From Alphaproteobacteria bacterium (GTDB lineage: Bacteria > Pseudomonadota > Alphaproteobacteria > UBA9219), in contig JAQUWX010000014.1 in assembly GCA_028692635.1 (NCBI GenBank), forward strand, positions 1 to 36,312: a stretch of 36,312 nt of DNA. Reading direction: 5' to 3'. Every line of letters starts with the position of its first letter. The stretch's first letter is position 1. The position numbers and the translations under genes are program-made. Under the pieces are notes generated by a model. It was not told the origin of the DNA, searched no databases, and saw nothing but the letters and a program-made list of their open reading frames with translations. Shown in pieces: positions 1 through 8,838 of the stretch.

Positions 1-233
1 TGCCTGTGGTTCTTGTGCTTCTGGCCAGAATCGGGGCGGTTTCAGCCGCTCAGCTGTCTAAATTCCGCCGCTATGCCATTGTTATAATTTTTATAGTCGC
101 CGCCGTTCTTACCCCTCCAGACGTCATAAGCCAGATAAGCCTGGCCCTGCCGTTGATGCTGCTTTACGAATTTTCGGTGCTGGCGGCAAAATGGATGGAA
201 GATAGCGGCAAGAAAGATGGACCAATAACGTAA
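1..233 (+). CDS. tatC: Sec-independent protein translocase TatC, 3' end only
   Basis: This is the C-terminal piece of a TatC protein whose 5' part lies outside the window. The reading frame is open from base 3 to a TAA at 231-233. The visible residues include the family-typical stretch LTPPDVISQISLALPLMLLY, which covers the last transmembrane segments, and then a short charged cytoplasmic tail. TatC is the multi-span inner-membrane receptor that binds twin-arginine signal peptides with TatB and recruits TatA for export of folded proteins. The GTG at position 6 given in the ORF track is not a true start, because the protein clearly continues upstream. serS follows after 46 bases, a common alphaproteobacterial order. 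Confidence 0.93.
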   Translation, partial: PVVLVLLARIGAVSAAQLSKFRRYAIVIIFIVAAVLTPPDVISQISLALPLMLLYEFSVLAAKWMEDSGKKDGPIT

Positions 234-279
234 AAGAGTGTTATTTTAGGGCCTTCTTTGTTTGTTTCAGGAATCTGCC

Positions 280-1557
280 ATGCACGACCTACGTTTTATC
301 CGCGAATGCCCGGAAGCTTTCGATAACGCTTTGAAGCGCAGGGGACTGCCTCCTGCCGCCTCGGCTTTAATCTCGCTGGACGGAGAGCGTCGCTTTACCC
401 AGACGGCTATGCAGGAAATTCAGGCTAAGCGTAACGATCTGTCTAAACAGATAGGCGAGGCTAAACGCAAAGGCGATAATGTTGACGCTATTATGAAAGA
501 AGTCGCGTCCATGAAAGACAACCTGGCCGCTCTTGAGGAAAAGGAGCGGGAGCTTGGATCAAAACTGGACGATCAACTCTCAAGACTGCCCAATATGCCC
601 GGACCCGATGTTCCAGACGGCAAGGACGAAAATGACAATAAAGAAGTCCGCCGCATAGGTGAGCCTAAGAAAATCGATAATCCCAAACAGCATTTTGAAT
701 TAGGAGAAGCTCTGGGACTTATGGATATTCCGACGGCTGCAAAACTGTCCGGCGCAAGGTTCACTTTGCTGCGCGGACCGCTGGCGAGGCTGGAGCGCGC
801 TTTGGGCGACTTCATGCTGAATCTGCACACGACGGAATTCGGCTATACGGAAATTTCTCCGCCGCTTATGGTGCGCGATGAAATTGCTTATGGCACTGGA
901 AATCTGCCTAAGTTCGCTGAAGATTTATTTCAGACTACCGTTGGATTGTGGCTTATTCCGACCGCAGAGGTGCCTTTGACCAATATGGTGAACGGCATGA
1001 TCCTTAACCGGGATGAGCTGCCTATTCGCGTCACGGCAAGGACTCCTTGCTTTAGGTCAGAGGCAGGATCCGCCGGAAAAGATACTCGCGGAATGTTGCG
1101 CCAGCATCAGTTCTATAAGGTGGAGCTGGTCAGCATCGTGGCCCCGGATAAATCGCTCGAGGAGCACGAGCGTATGACTTCCTGCGCTGAGACTGTCCTC
1201 AAGCGGTTGGAGCTTCCGTTCCGCACAATCACTCTTTGCGCAGGAGATATGGGTTTTTCCGCTCGAAAGACTTATGACATCGAAGTCTTCCTGCCTGGGC
1301 AGAATATGTATCGGGAAATCTCCAGCTGCTCTAACTGCTGGGATTTCCAGGCCCGGCGCATGCAGGCTCGTTGCCGTGCGGCAGGAGAGAAAAATACGGA
1401 GTTCGTGCACACTCTCAATGGCTCCGGCATAGCGATAGGTCGCGCTTTGATAGCGGTCATGGAAAATTATCAGAACCCGGATGGATCGATCTCTATTCCG
1501 GCAGCTTTGCGTCCTTATATGGGCGGCTTGGAAAAAATAGAAGCGCAGGCAAAGTAA
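280..1557 (+). CDS. serS: Seryl-tRNA synthetase
   Basis: This cytoplasmic class II aminoacyl-tRNA synthetase charges tRNA-Ser (and tRNA-Sec where present) with serine. At 425 residues it has the normal family length. The first ~110 residues are the charged helical-hairpin tRNA-binding arm. The catalytic core shows the TAEVPLTN segment, motif 2 with [15 protein letters not shown] and the QFxKVEL continuation, the serine-site segment [14 protein letters not shown], and motif 3 near the C-terminus with [11 protein letters not shown]. The ORF track starts at a TTG at 262. I place the start at ATG 280, because the family begins M-H-D-L-R-x-I-R and a CAGGA-like ribosome site sits 6-8 bases upstream. 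The M23 lipoprotein gene follows after 16 bases, so co-transcription is likely. Confidence 0.98.
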   Translation: MHDLRFIRECPEAFDNALKRRGLPPAASALISLDGERRFTQTAMQEIQAKRNDLSKQIGEAKRKGDNVDAIMKEVASMKDNLAALEEKERELGSKLDDQLSRLPNMPGPDVPDGKDENDNKEVRRIGEPKKIDNPKQHFELGEALGLMDIPTAAKLSGARFTLLRGPLARLERALGDFMLNLHTTEFGYTEISPPLMVRDEIAYGTGNLPKFAEDLFQTTVGLWLIPTAEVPLTNMVNGMILNRDELPIRVTARTPCFRSEAGSAGKDTRGMLRQHQFYKVELVSIVAPDKSLEEHERMTSCAETVLKRLELPFRTITLCAGDMGFSARKTYDIEVFLPGQNMYREISSCSNCWDFQARRMQARCRAAGEKNTEFVHTLNGSGIAIGRALIAVMENYQNPDGSISIPAALRPYMGGLEKIEAQAK

Positions 1558-1573
1558 CTTGAACGGAAAGAAA

Positions 1574-2464
1574 ATGGATCACAGATTTAATAATATTGCA
1601 GTCATAGTAGCATTGCTTTTTCTGACTTCATGCACTTTCTGGCGCCAACCCGAAGGGGGAATGGTCGATAAGAACACTCTTATGGCCGGAGAGGAAATTA
1701 CTATCGAGCAGGGCGATAATGTCTATTCGCTGGCTCGCAAACATAGCGTGTCCATGCGCGATCTTATCGCTATGAACGATCTAAAATCTCCTTATACCCT
1801 TCCTGTCGGAGGACGGTTGACTCTTCCTTTGAAAAGAGGTGGCGCTCCTAAGGTTCCTTCGGCTGCTCCTCTTGGCTCGATTGAGACGGTTCCTCTGGAA
1901 CCTATATCGAGCAAGCCTGTTTCTTCCGCTCCGCTATCGCAGGCGACTCCGCCTTCGCTTGCGCCGGAACCTCTGAAGCCTCAGCCTTTGACGACTACGG
2001 TTGCTAAAAGCAAGAGCGCAGCTGTCGCTGCGTTAAAGTCCACCGAGAAAGCTACGGGGAATGAGGTTCTTGCCGCATCCTCTTTCGTGGCTACCCCTCC
2101 TGTGCAGGGACCTATCGTTTCGAGTTTTGGATCTAAAAGCGACGGGTTGAGCAACGATGGTATAAATATCGGCGCTCCTAAAGGAGCTTCTGTCGTGGCT
2201 GCTGCGGGAGGCATCGTCGTATATTCAGGAAACGACATGAAGGGATTCGGAAATCTCATTCTCATCAGGCATGAGGGCGGCTGGGTCACAGCATATACTC
2301 ATCTTGATCGCATGCTTGTAAGCCGTGACGCTGTGGTCGCCGGTGGAGATATGATCGGAACAGTCGGCACCAGCGGAGGAGTCGCTTCTCCGCAACTTCA
2401 CTTTGAAACTCGTCTAAATGGAAAACCGGTCGATCCGCAGACTCTGCTGAAGCAGACAGAATAG
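1574..2464 (+). CDS. NlpD-like lipoprotein: LysM plus degenerate LytM/M23 domain
   Basis: This 296-residue predicted lipoprotein starts at ATG 1574, after a GGAAAG ribosome site; the upstream TTG in the track is unlikely. It has a signal peptide ending in the lipobox LTSC, one LysM peptidoglycan-binding repeat at about residues 40-85 (EQGDNVYSLARKHSVSMRDL), a long Pro/Ser/Ala/Lys linker, and an M23 domain over roughly the last 120 residues. The usual M23 zinc signature H-x3-D reads N-x3-N here (NDGIN), and the HxH near the end reads QLH. Only the YTH histidine and one HFE histidine remain. E. coli NlpD is degenerate in a similar way and activates an amidase instead of cutting peptidoglycan, so I infer an amidase-activator or cell-separation role. 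The gene ends only 4 bases from the convergent capD-like gene. Confidence 0.88.
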   Translation: MDHRFNNIAVIVALLFLTSCTFWRQPEGGMVDKNTLMAGEEITIEQGDNVYSLARKHSVSMRDLIAMNDLKSPYTLPVGGRLTLPLKRGGAPKVPSAAPLGSIETVPLEPISSKPVSSAPLSQATPPSLAPEPLKPQPLTTTVAKSKSAAVAALKSTEKATGNEVLAASSFVATPPVQGPIVSSFGSKSDGLSNDGINIGAPKGASVVAAAGGIVVYSGNDMKGFGNLILIRHEGGWVTAYTHLDRMLVSRDAVVAGGDMIGTVGTSGGVASPQLHFETRLNGKPVDPQTLLKQTE

Positions 2465-2468
2465 TTTT

Positions 2469-4379
2469 TTATGCGGAAACGGCGTGGTTAAACTCGGGGA
2501 CCAGGTCGGACAGTCTGGATATTGCCGCAGTTTCCGCTATGCCAGCCTGCAACTGAATTGCGAAGTTGTTTAGCGATTGCTGTAACTGGTCCAGCTCTAC
2601 CGTCTTTGATTTTGCCAGACGAACGCCATCCGCATCGGATGGCATAAGCTCCTCTTCCGAAGAGAACAGCTCCTCATGCAATTTTTCTCCGGGGCGCAGA
2701 CCTGTGTAGGATATTTGGATATCGTCTCCGGGGCGCAATCCGGCAAGGCGGATCATTTGACGCGCAAGGTCGGCGATTTTTACCGGTTGGCCCATGTCAA
2801 GCACCAGCACTTTGCCGCGCTGATCTCCCGGGCGAATTCCCAAAGCAGACGCCTGCATCACAAGCTCTACAGCTTCGCGAATAGTCATGAAATAGCGAGT
2901 TATATCCGGGTGAGTAACGGTTATAGGACCACCCTTTGCCATTTGCTCCTGAAAACGAGGAACCACAGATCCTGTCGATCCAAGCACATTACCGAAGCGC
3001 ACGGTTATGAATCTGGATTGCTGGGAAACAAGATCGAGCGCCTGACAGTACATCTCAGCAAGCCGCTTGGTAGCGCCCATCACGTTGCATGGATGAACGG
3101 CTTTATCGGTCGATATCTGCACCATAGCGATCACGCCGGACTTTGCGGCGCAGTCGGCCACAACCCGAGTTCCGATCACATTGGTCAAAATAGCTTCACG
3201 CGCATTGTTCTCGGCAATAGGAACGTGCTTGATCGCGGCGGCGTGGAAGACCAGATCCGGCTTGTTCTCGCGGAATATCTGCGCCATGCGAGGAGCGTCT
3301 CTCACGTCGGCGATCACTGCGCAGACGGGTATGTACGGGACGGTTTCAGTTACCTCAAGTTCAATACGGTACAGATTGAATTCGCTTATTTCCAAAAGCG
3401 TAATGTGGCTTGGAGAAAGCGCCGCAATTTGACGCACAATTTCAGAACCGATACTCCCGCCAGCCCCTGTAACCAGAATACGGCGTCCTGTTACAAGCTT
3501 GGATATCTCGTCTCGATTAAGAACAATTTCAGGACGGCCTAGTAAATCTTCAAGCGCTATAGGTTGATCGTGCACTGCCGATTTATTAGCCACATCGTCG
3601 CGCAATTCCGTCAACGCAGGCAGACGGGAAAGGCTTAGACCCAGGGCAGGGGCCTGTTCCAGCAATTGCTCCACCAGCTTGCCGTTCAATCTCGCCAAAG
3701 AGCGCGTTAGTATAAGACGGCTTGGTCCGCGATCGCGTTCCTTCAGCTTTTCTATAATGGAAGGAAGATCGTCAACGACGCCGAGCACTTCCACTCCATG
3801 AATGGAACGGCCAACTCTTCTGTCGTTTTCTCCGATGACGCCAACTACACGATAGGGCGCTTGCGGATTGCTGCTAACCGCACGGATGAAAATATCGGTT
3901 TCGTCTCCGGCTCCGACCACAAGAACATTGACGCGCCCGCCTCCCGATCTCTCCCACAACGCGCTTAGGCGGCGTTCCCGGAATAAACGGAAAGCCATGC
4001 GCGAGCCTCCCAGACCAGCCAACAGAATAAACCATGCGATAAAAGGAACAGTGCGCGGAACGCCTTCAAGCCTTGTAAACAAAAATCCGATCAGCAAATA
4101 AAGGATCGTGGCAATAGTAGTCGCACGAAGAATCTCGGTTAAATCGCGCACAGAAGCGAAAGCCCATACTCCGCGATAAAGTCCACTGGCAAGAAAAACA
4201 GCGGCGCATGTAGCCGCAAACAGCACCACAGACACCATCATCACATCCAGAGGGATGACCGTGATAATGTTGTTTCCAAGCCTTAGGTAAAGAGCCAGAA
4301 CAAACGAAAACGCCGCCATAATCACGTCGTGCGTGAAGGCGAAAGAGCGGCTTCCCATTTTTGGCAAATGCAGTTTCAT
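2469..4379 (-). CDS. Membrane-bound UDP-HexNAc 4,6-dehydratase (CapD/WbpM family)
   Basis: This 636-residue protein belongs to the long-chain WbpM/CapD polysaccharide-biosynthesis family. Four hydrophobic segments fall within about residues 15-125. A first nucleotide-binding fold follows at ~150-260 (VLVVGAGDE), then the catalytic short-chain dehydrogenase domain from ~298, with the NAD loop VTGAGGSIGSE. The catalytic region reads STDKAVHPCNVMGATKR, where the usual SDR Tyr of YxxxK is Met, as is normal for WbpM-type enzymes. Family members convert UDP-GlcNAc to the 4-keto-6-deoxy sugar used for QuiNAc, FucNAc or similar residues. It is the last gene of the minus-strand operon and overlaps the wecA-like gene by 4 bases (ATGA). 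That pairing resembles wbpL-wbpM of Pseudomonas O-antigen loci. The exact product sugar cannot be read from sequence. Confidence 0.92.
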   Translation of the reverse strand: MKLHLPKMGSRSFAFTHDVIMAAFSFVLALYLRLGNNIITVIPLDVMMVSVVLFAATCAAVFLASGLYRGVWAFASVRDLTEILRATTIATILYLLIGFLFTRLEGVPRTVPFIAWFILLAGLGGSRMAFRLFRERRLSALWERSGGGRVNVLVVGAGDETDIFIRAVSSNPQAPYRVVGVIGENDRRVGRSIHGVEVLGVVDDLPSIIEKLKERDRGPSRLILTRSLARLNGKLVEQLLEQAPALGLSLSRLPALTELRDDVANKSAVHDQPIALEDLLGRPEIVLNRDEISKLVTGRRILVTGAGGSIGSEIVRQIAALSPSHITLLEISEFNLYRIELEVTETVPYIPVCAVIADVRDAPRMAQIFRENKPDLVFHAAAIKHVPIAENNAREAILTNVIGTRVVADCAAKSGVIAMVQISTDKAVHPCNVMGATKRLAEMYCQALDLVSQQSRFITVRFGNVLGSTGSVVPRFQEQMAKGGPITVTHPDITRYFMTIREAVELVMQASALGIRPGDQRGKVLVLDMGQPVKIADLARQMIRLAGLRPGDDIQISYTGLRPGEKLHEELFSSEEELMPSDADGVRLAKSKTVELDQLQQSLNNFAIQLQAGIAETAAISRLSDLVPEFNHAVSA

Positions 4380-5371
4380 GTTCTAATTTGGTCGATCTCT
4401 AATCCGCTAACCTTATGCATCTTTCCTATTAATATAGCAACGATGATAACCGCAAGAAATATCCCTGGCCATGGATCGTTGATAGATATCATTGCCGTTC
4501 CTATAAGAGCCGCATTTGCCAGTCCTATCAGCTTGACGGTCTTGTCATGCTCCTTAAAATACTGCGTGGCCCGCTGGTAGAAATGCTGGCGGTGAGCTTG
4601 CCAGATTTTCTCCTTGCGCAATAAACGCAGCGCAATGGTTATGCCGCTGTCCGCAAGATAATATAGAGGAAGAATAAGCGCCGCCATCAAGTGATATTGC
4701 ATGCCGGTTTTCAGTAAAAGATATCCAGTCAGAAATCCAAGCGGAATGCTTCCTACATCGCCCATAAATATTCTGGCCGGATGCCAGTTGAAGACCAGGA
4801 AGCCAATGCATGCTCCTGTAATCACAGATATCAGGGTGTAATCAAACATGTCGCCAAATCCCAGGAAATAAAGCACCGCTCCGACTCCGATAGCGATCGA
4901 TATGCTCTCCACTCCGGTTATTCCGTCGATGCCGTCCATGAAATTATACAAATTCAGAAACCATGCCCATGCCAATACGGCAATCGCCCGATCGAGCCAG
5001 AAGGGTATCATTCCATTGAATATGGTTGCATCCATGGGTAGAGCCATGCTTCCGATTCCGGCTGCAAGTATATGAACTCCTAGACGAAGCTCCACGCGCA
5101 CGTCCTTGCGGTCATCAAGCCACGATATCGCTATAAGCATCAGAGTCGCCACTATGAGCCAGACATGGCCTCCAACGTTCATTGCTAAAGCCATTCCCGA
5201 TATAATGACCGCCATGATAGCCAAACCTCCGCCTCTCGGAACGGGGTCTTGGTGCATGCTGCGCTCATTCGGAATATCGAGCAGGGAGTTATTTATAAGC
5301 GTTCGGCGTATCAGCCATGTAAGCAGACAGCATAACATCGCAGAAGCGACAGCAATCACAGCATACGCCAT
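4376..5371 (-). CDS. Undecaprenyl-phosphate sugar-1-phosphate transferase (WecA/WbpL family, GT4)
   Basis: This 331-residue polytopic inner-membrane protein belongs to the MraY/WecA superfamily. It transfers a HexNAc-1-phosphate from its UDP carrier to undecaprenyl phosphate, the first step of O-antigen or capsule assembly. Visible signatures in order are NERSMHQDPVPRGGG near the N-terminus, the SWLDDRKD acidic pair, NLYNFMDGIDGI, NWHPARIFMGDVGS and a cytoplasmic HRQHFYQR loop. About ten hydrophobic segments lie between them. The start is ATG 5369-5371, which shares one base with the rfbA stop (TAATG), so translation is probably coupled. Beside a WbpM-like dehydratase, a WbpL-like preference for a 6-deoxy-HexNAc is plausible but inferred; WecA-type use of UDP-GlcNAc is the alternative. 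Confidence 0.92.
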   Translation of the reverse strand: MAYAVIAVASAMLCCLLTWLIRRTLINNSLLDIPNERSMHQDPVPRGGGLAIMAVIISGMALAMNVGGHVWLIVATLMLIAISWLDDRKDVRVELRLGVHILAAGIGSMALPMDATIFNGMIPFWLDRAIAVLAWAWFLNLYNFMDGIDGITGVESISIAIGVGAVLYFLGFGDMFDYTLISVITGACIGFLVFNWHPARIFMGDVGSIPLGFLTGYLLLKTGMQYHLMAALILPLYYLADSGITIALRLLRKEKIWQAHRQHFYQRATQYFKEHDKTVKLIGLANAALIGTAMISINDPWPGIFLAVIIVAILIGKMHKVSGLEIDQIRT

Positions 5372-6249
5372 TATCTTACCTCCACAAGCCGCTGTAGATA
5401 GGCGGCATAAGATGTTTTTCCGCTTTCTTCCGCAATTTTTAAAACCTGTTCCGCCCCTATATAGCCAAGAGCGTACGCTATTTCCTCAGGACAGCCGATT
5501 TTTACTTCCTGCCTTTGCTCAATAATGCGGACAAACTCGCCCGCGCTGGCCAGAGATTCATGCGTGCCCGTATCAAGCCAGGCAAAGCCTCGGCCCATTC
5601 TTACTACATCCATTTTTCCGGATTTGAGATAAACTTTGTTTATGTCGGTTATTTCAATCTCCCCGCGAGCGGAGGGAGCCAACCCCTTAGCTATTTTAAC
5701 GACGTCATTGTCGTAAAAATACATTCCCGTCACAGCCCAACTGGATGGAGGCACTGCCGGTTTCTCGACAACATCCGTAGGATTGCCCTTGTTGTCATAT
5801 GCGACGACCCCATAGCGCTCTGGAGAGGCGACGCGATAACCAAAAACCGTCGCTCCCTTATCTTTATAAGCAGCTTTAAGCAGAAGATCTCGCAATCCCT
5901 GGCCGTAATAAAGATTGTCGCCAAGTATCATGGCGACGTTATCTTTCCCGATAAAAGATTCTCCAATGATAAACGCTTCGGCGAGTCCTCGCGGCTGATC
6001 CTGTACGGCATAGGAAAGATTTAAACCCCACTGCGAGCCGTCTCCGAGCAGCACTTCAAATAACGGCAGATCGCGTGGAGTGCTTATAATCAGAAAATCC
6101 CTTATCCCAGACAGCATCATGGTGCTTAACGGATAATAGATCATCGGCTTGTCATAAACCGGCATCAGCTGTTTGCTGATCGCACGAGTGGCAGGGTATA
6201 ATCTTGTGCCGCTGCCGCCTGCGAGAATAATAGCTTTTTTCGTGCTCAT
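5371..6249 (-). CDS. rfbA: Glucose-1-phosphate thymidylyltransferase
   Basis: This enzyme joins dTTP and glucose-1-phosphate to make dTDP-glucose, the entry step to dTDP-L-rhamnose. The 292-residue protein shows the nucleotide-binding signature [13 protein letters not shown] close to the N-terminus, followed by [12 protein letters not shown], the ILGDNLYYG metal-site region and the [14 protein letters not shown] segment. All are diagnostic for RmlA. I use ATG 6249 instead of the track start at 6285, because RmlA proteins begin just before KKAIILAGG and this ATG forms an ATGA overlap with the rfbD stop. It is the fourth gene of the six-gene operon. RmlA enzymes are usually feedback-inhibited by dTDP-rhamnose; nothing in the sequence suggests an exception. 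Confidence 0.97.
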   Translation of the reverse strand: MSTKKAIILAGGSGTRLYPATRAISKQLMPVYDKPMIYYPLSTMMLSGIRDFLIISTPRDLPLFEVLLGDGSQWGLNLSYAVQDQPRGLAEAFIIGESFIGKDNVAMILGDNLYYGQGLRDLLLKAAYKDKGATVFGYRVASPERYGVVAYDNKGNPTDVVEKPAVPPSSWAVTGMYFYDNDVVKIAKGLAPSARGEIEITDINKVYLKSGKMDVVRMGRGFAWLDTGTHESLASAGEFVRIIEQRQEVKIGCPEEIAYALGYIGAEQVLKIAEESGKTSYAAYLQRLVEVR

Positions 6250-7148
6250 AGCGCTCTGTCCGCTTTCCGTTGCCGCATAAGGCAATCTATTGCCCTGTTA
6301 AGGCCGTCCTTCCACGAGGATTGGTCTATATTATAGACCTCCTTGATTTTAGCGCAATCCAGAGCCGAGTATGCTGGACGGGCGGCAAAACCGGGAAAAT
6401 CAGAGCTTAGCGCCGGAATAAGTTCCGGCAGCTTCGGAGCATATGGAGCATACGCCGCCATCACGGCTTCTACAAATTCATATCTGGGCACAGGCGGAGC
6501 GCCACAGAAATGGAAAACTCCAAAACCATCGGCTTTCCCCGCCATCACTTCTTTTGAGATAGAGACTATGGCGGCAGCTACATCGCTTGCGTAAGTCGGG
6601 CAATTATACTGGTCCGTAACTATTTTGATTTTATCGTGCGAGTCTATGAGCTTTAGCGTATTCGTCAGAAGATTATTGCTGAATTCGCTGAAGACCCACG
6701 AAATGCGCAGAATTACATGCCATGCAAGCTCATTTCTCACGGCTTCTTCGCCCAGCATCTTGGTTTGCCCGTATATATTAATCGGGTGCATTTGATCGTC
6801 TGGCAGATAGGGGCGGGAGCTTTCTCCATCAAACACAAAATCCGTAGATAAATGTATCAACGGAATGTCTCGTGCAGAACATATTGCGGCCAGATTTGCT
6901 ACGGCATGAAAGTTTATGGCAATCGCGGCGCTTTCATCTTTTTCCGCTTTATCCACGTTCGTCATTGCGGCGGGATTTATTATAATATCAGGCTCTATAT
7001 CGCCAATGACGGCTCTAACCGCTCTGTGGTTCGTTATGTCCAAACCGGAATGGTCATAGCACATCAGCTGCCAGTCATTCGGCAATTCCTGATGTTGAAT
7101 AGCCTGACCTACCTGACCTTTGGCTCCGAGTAACATTACGCGTTTCAT
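6246..7148 (-). CDS. rfbD: dTDP-4-dehydrorhamnose reductase
   Basis: This is the last step of dTDP-L-rhamnose synthesis: NAD(P)H-dependent reduction of dTDP-4-keto-L-rhamnose. The 300-residue short-chain dehydrogenase has the Rossmann loop [10 protein letters not shown] at its N-terminus, the family segment LSTDFVFDG, and the catalytic Tyr-Lys pair in YGQTKMLGE. The ORF track begins 23 codons upstream at 7217, but that extension would run deep into rfbB and has no family counterpart. ATG 7148 overlaps the rfbB stop as ATGA and starts directly at the Rossmann strand ([11 protein letters not shown]). The downstream rfbA start overlaps its stop in the same way. Confidence 0.96.
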   Translation of the reverse strand: MKRVMLLGAKGQVGQAIQHQELPNDWQLMCYDHSGLDITNHRAVRAVIGDIEPDIIINPAAMTNVDKAEKDESAAIAINFHAVANLAAICSARDIPLIHLSTDFVFDGESSRPYLPDDQMHPINIYGQTKMLGEEAVRNELAWHVILRISWVFSEFSNNLLTNTLKLIDSHDKIKIVTDQYNCPTYASDVAAAIVSISKEVMAGKADGFGVFHFCGAPPVPRYEFVEAVMAAYAPYAPKLPELIPALSSDFPGFAARPAYSALDCAKIKEVYNIDQSSWKDGLNRAIDCLMRQRKADRAL

Positions 7149-8203
7149 TTGATTTGTCCTAGCCTCTCGCCGCTGTATTTTATCTTTTCGCACCAGCTGC
7201 GATTGTTTATGTACCACTGCACCGTCTTTTCAAGACCGGTTGATATGTTCGTTTTAGGCTCCCAGCCCAACTCGTTCTTCAATTTGCTGAAGTCCATGGA
7301 ATAGCGCTCATCGTGGCCGGGACGATCGCTCACAAAAGTTATAAGCTTGCTGTGAGGACAATGCGGAGACTCTGGCAATAAACGATCTAGAACAGCGCAC
7401 ATGTCGTTTATAAGATCGATATTTCTGCGCTCGGACGCTCCGCCGATGTTATATTTCTCTCCAAGTCTGCCGCGCAGCAGGACCAGGAATAATGCCTCGG
7501 CATGATCGTCAACAAACAGCCAGTCTCTTACGTTGATCCCCTGGCCGTATATTGGAATTTTTTCTCCGTTAAGAGCTTTCATAACGCTTAAAGGAATCAG
7601 CTTTTCCGGAAATTGGAACGGACCGTAATTGTTTGAGCAATTACTTATGACAACAGGCACTCCGAAAGTTTTGTACCAGGCGCGGGCTAGATGATCGGCT
7701 CCGGCCTTGCTTGCAGCGTAGGGAGAGTTGGGAGAATATTGCGTGTCTTCGGTAAAACTTCCTGTTTCTCCAAGAGATCCATAGACCTCATCCGTGGAAA
7801 CATGCAGAAAACGAAAGCCCTCGCGCTTTTCTTTGGAAGTAGAAGCCAGATATTTGCGGGTCGCTTCCAAAAGAGAAAAGGTTCCGACTATGTTGTTCTG
7901 GATAAAGTCGTAAGGGCTGTCTATCGAGCGATCGACGTGCGTTTCCGCAGCGAGGTGCATGATACCATCGGGCTGCGCAGCCTTGATTATCTCATCCATT
8001 TTGCCGGAGTCGCATATATCGACTTCGACAAGCTGAAAATTTTTGTCGTCAGATAGACAGTCGAGAGACTCGCGGCTCGACGCATAGGACATTTTGTCTA
8101 TGCCTATAACTCGCGCATGGTCAAAGGCGCGCAAAAAGCGACACAGGGCTGAACCGATAAAACCAGCAGCGCCCGTAACCAGCAATGTGCGCATATTATT
8201 CAC
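7145..8203 (-). CDS. rfbB: dTDP-glucose 4,6-dehydratase
   Basis: RmlB removes water from dTDP-glucose to form dTDP-4-keto-6-deoxyglucose, using tightly bound NAD. The 352-residue extended SDR protein shows TGAAGFIGSALCR at the N-terminus, HLAAETHVDRSID, the substrate-site strip FLHVSTDEVYGSLG, and the catalytic YAASKAGADHL. All are classic RmlB motifs. The start is uncertain by three codons. GTG 8203 gives a GTGA overlap with the rfbC stop, matching the overlaps downstream, while ATG 8194 starts at the usual family N-terminus. Neither has a strong ribosome site, so coupling to rfbC translation is likely. The gene order rfbC-B-D-A differs from the enterobacterial B-D-A-C order. Confidence 0.97.
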   Translation of the reverse strand: MNNMRTLLVTGAAGFIGSALCRFLRAFDHARVIGIDKMSYASSRESLDCLSDDKNFQLVEVDICDSGKMDEIIKAAQPDGIMHLAAETHVDRSIDSPYDFIQNNIVGTFSLLEATRKYLASTSKEKREGFRFLHVSTDEVYGSLGETGSFTEDTQYSPNSPYAASKAGADHLARAWYKTFGVPVVISNCSNNYGPFQFPEKLIPLSVMKALNGEKIPIYGQGINVRDWLFVDDHAEALFLVLLRGRLGEKYNIGGASERRNIDLINDMCAVLDRLLPESPHCPHSKLITFVSDRPGHDERYSMDFSKLKNELGWEPKTNISTGLEKTVQWYINNRSWCEKIKYSGERLGQIK

Positions 8204-8757
8204 CAGACCAATGGAGAGACATCTTTTAGCAACGGCAATTTTTCGTCCTTACCCGACAATATCGCATCATTTTTATCGACAGGCCACTGTATGCCAAGGG
8301 CAGGATCGTTCCAGTAAATTCCGCCCTCGCTCGACGGAGCATATAGAGAAGACATCTTATAAAGCACCACAGTATCGTCTGTCAGGGTGCAAAAACCGTG
8401 CGCAAAACCTACGGGGATATACATTTGCACGACTTCTTCGTCGGACAAGATTGCGTTCGTGTGCTTGCCGTAATTCGGAGAATCGGGTCGCATATCTACT
8501 GCGACATCGAATATTTTACCGCGAAGCACGCGAATAAGTTTCGCTTGAGCGTTCGCGCCTTTTTGAAAATGCAGGCCGCGAACCGTTCCCTTTTTACGCG
8601 AGTATGTTTGGTTCTCCTGGACAAAACCAACGAAAATACCAGCTTCTGCAAGCTGTTTGTCGTGGGCAATCTCGGTTACATACCCGCGATCGTCGTGATA
8701 TAACTTTGGACGCAACAATTTAACTTCACTCAAAGCCAGAGGTTCACATACTATCAT
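8200..8757 (-). CDS. rfbC: dTDP-4-dehydrorhamnose 3,5-epimerase
   Basis: RmlC epimerises carbons 3 and 5 of the dTDP-4-keto-6-deoxy sugar, giving the L-rhamno configuration. This cupin-fold protein shows DDRGYVTE, GTVRGLHFQ with the catalytic-site His region, KLIRVLRGKIFDVAVDMR, and VPVG/IPVGFAHGF-type loops. I choose ATG 8757. It gives 185 residues, and the DxRG motif then falls at the same distance from the start as in E. coli RmlC. ATG 8772 and the TTG at 8814 listed in the track are alternatives with no better ribosome site. This is the first gene of the minus-strand operon, so the operon promoter should lie between it and the divergent glycosyltransferase at 8839. Confidence 0.95.
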   Translation of the reverse strand: MIVCEPLALSEVKLLRPKLYHDDRGYVTEIAHDKQLAEAGIFVGFVQENQTYSRKKGTVRGLHFQKGANAQAKLIRVLRGKIFDVAVDMRPDSPNYGKHTNAILSDEEVVQMYIPVGFAHGFCTLTDDTVVLYKMSSLYAPSSEGGIYWNDPALGIQWPVDKNDAILSGKDEKLPLLKDVSPLVW

Positions 8758-8838
8758 TTTACTGCTATCCATCTCATGGGAGAAACACTCCCTAGTTTTT
8801 AGATCAATAGACAAGGACAGAGCAAGGTGGTTTTGCCA
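8758..8838. promoter_or_regulatory. Divergent intergenic region of the polysaccharide locus
   Basis: About 80 bases separate the rfbC start from the glycosyltransferase start on the opposite strand. Promoters for the six-gene minus-strand operon and the plus-strand GT gene must start here or overlap the rfbC 5' end. An AAGGTGG ribosome site for the GT lies at 8824-8830. I could not pick out convincing -35/-10 pairs on either strand. Confidence 0.45.

Noticed and set aside
2676-3542. 288-aa plus-strand ORF inside the capD-like gene
   Set aside because: It lies entirely antisense to a convincing dehydratase, has no recognisable domain and no ribosome site. It is a shadow of the coding strand.
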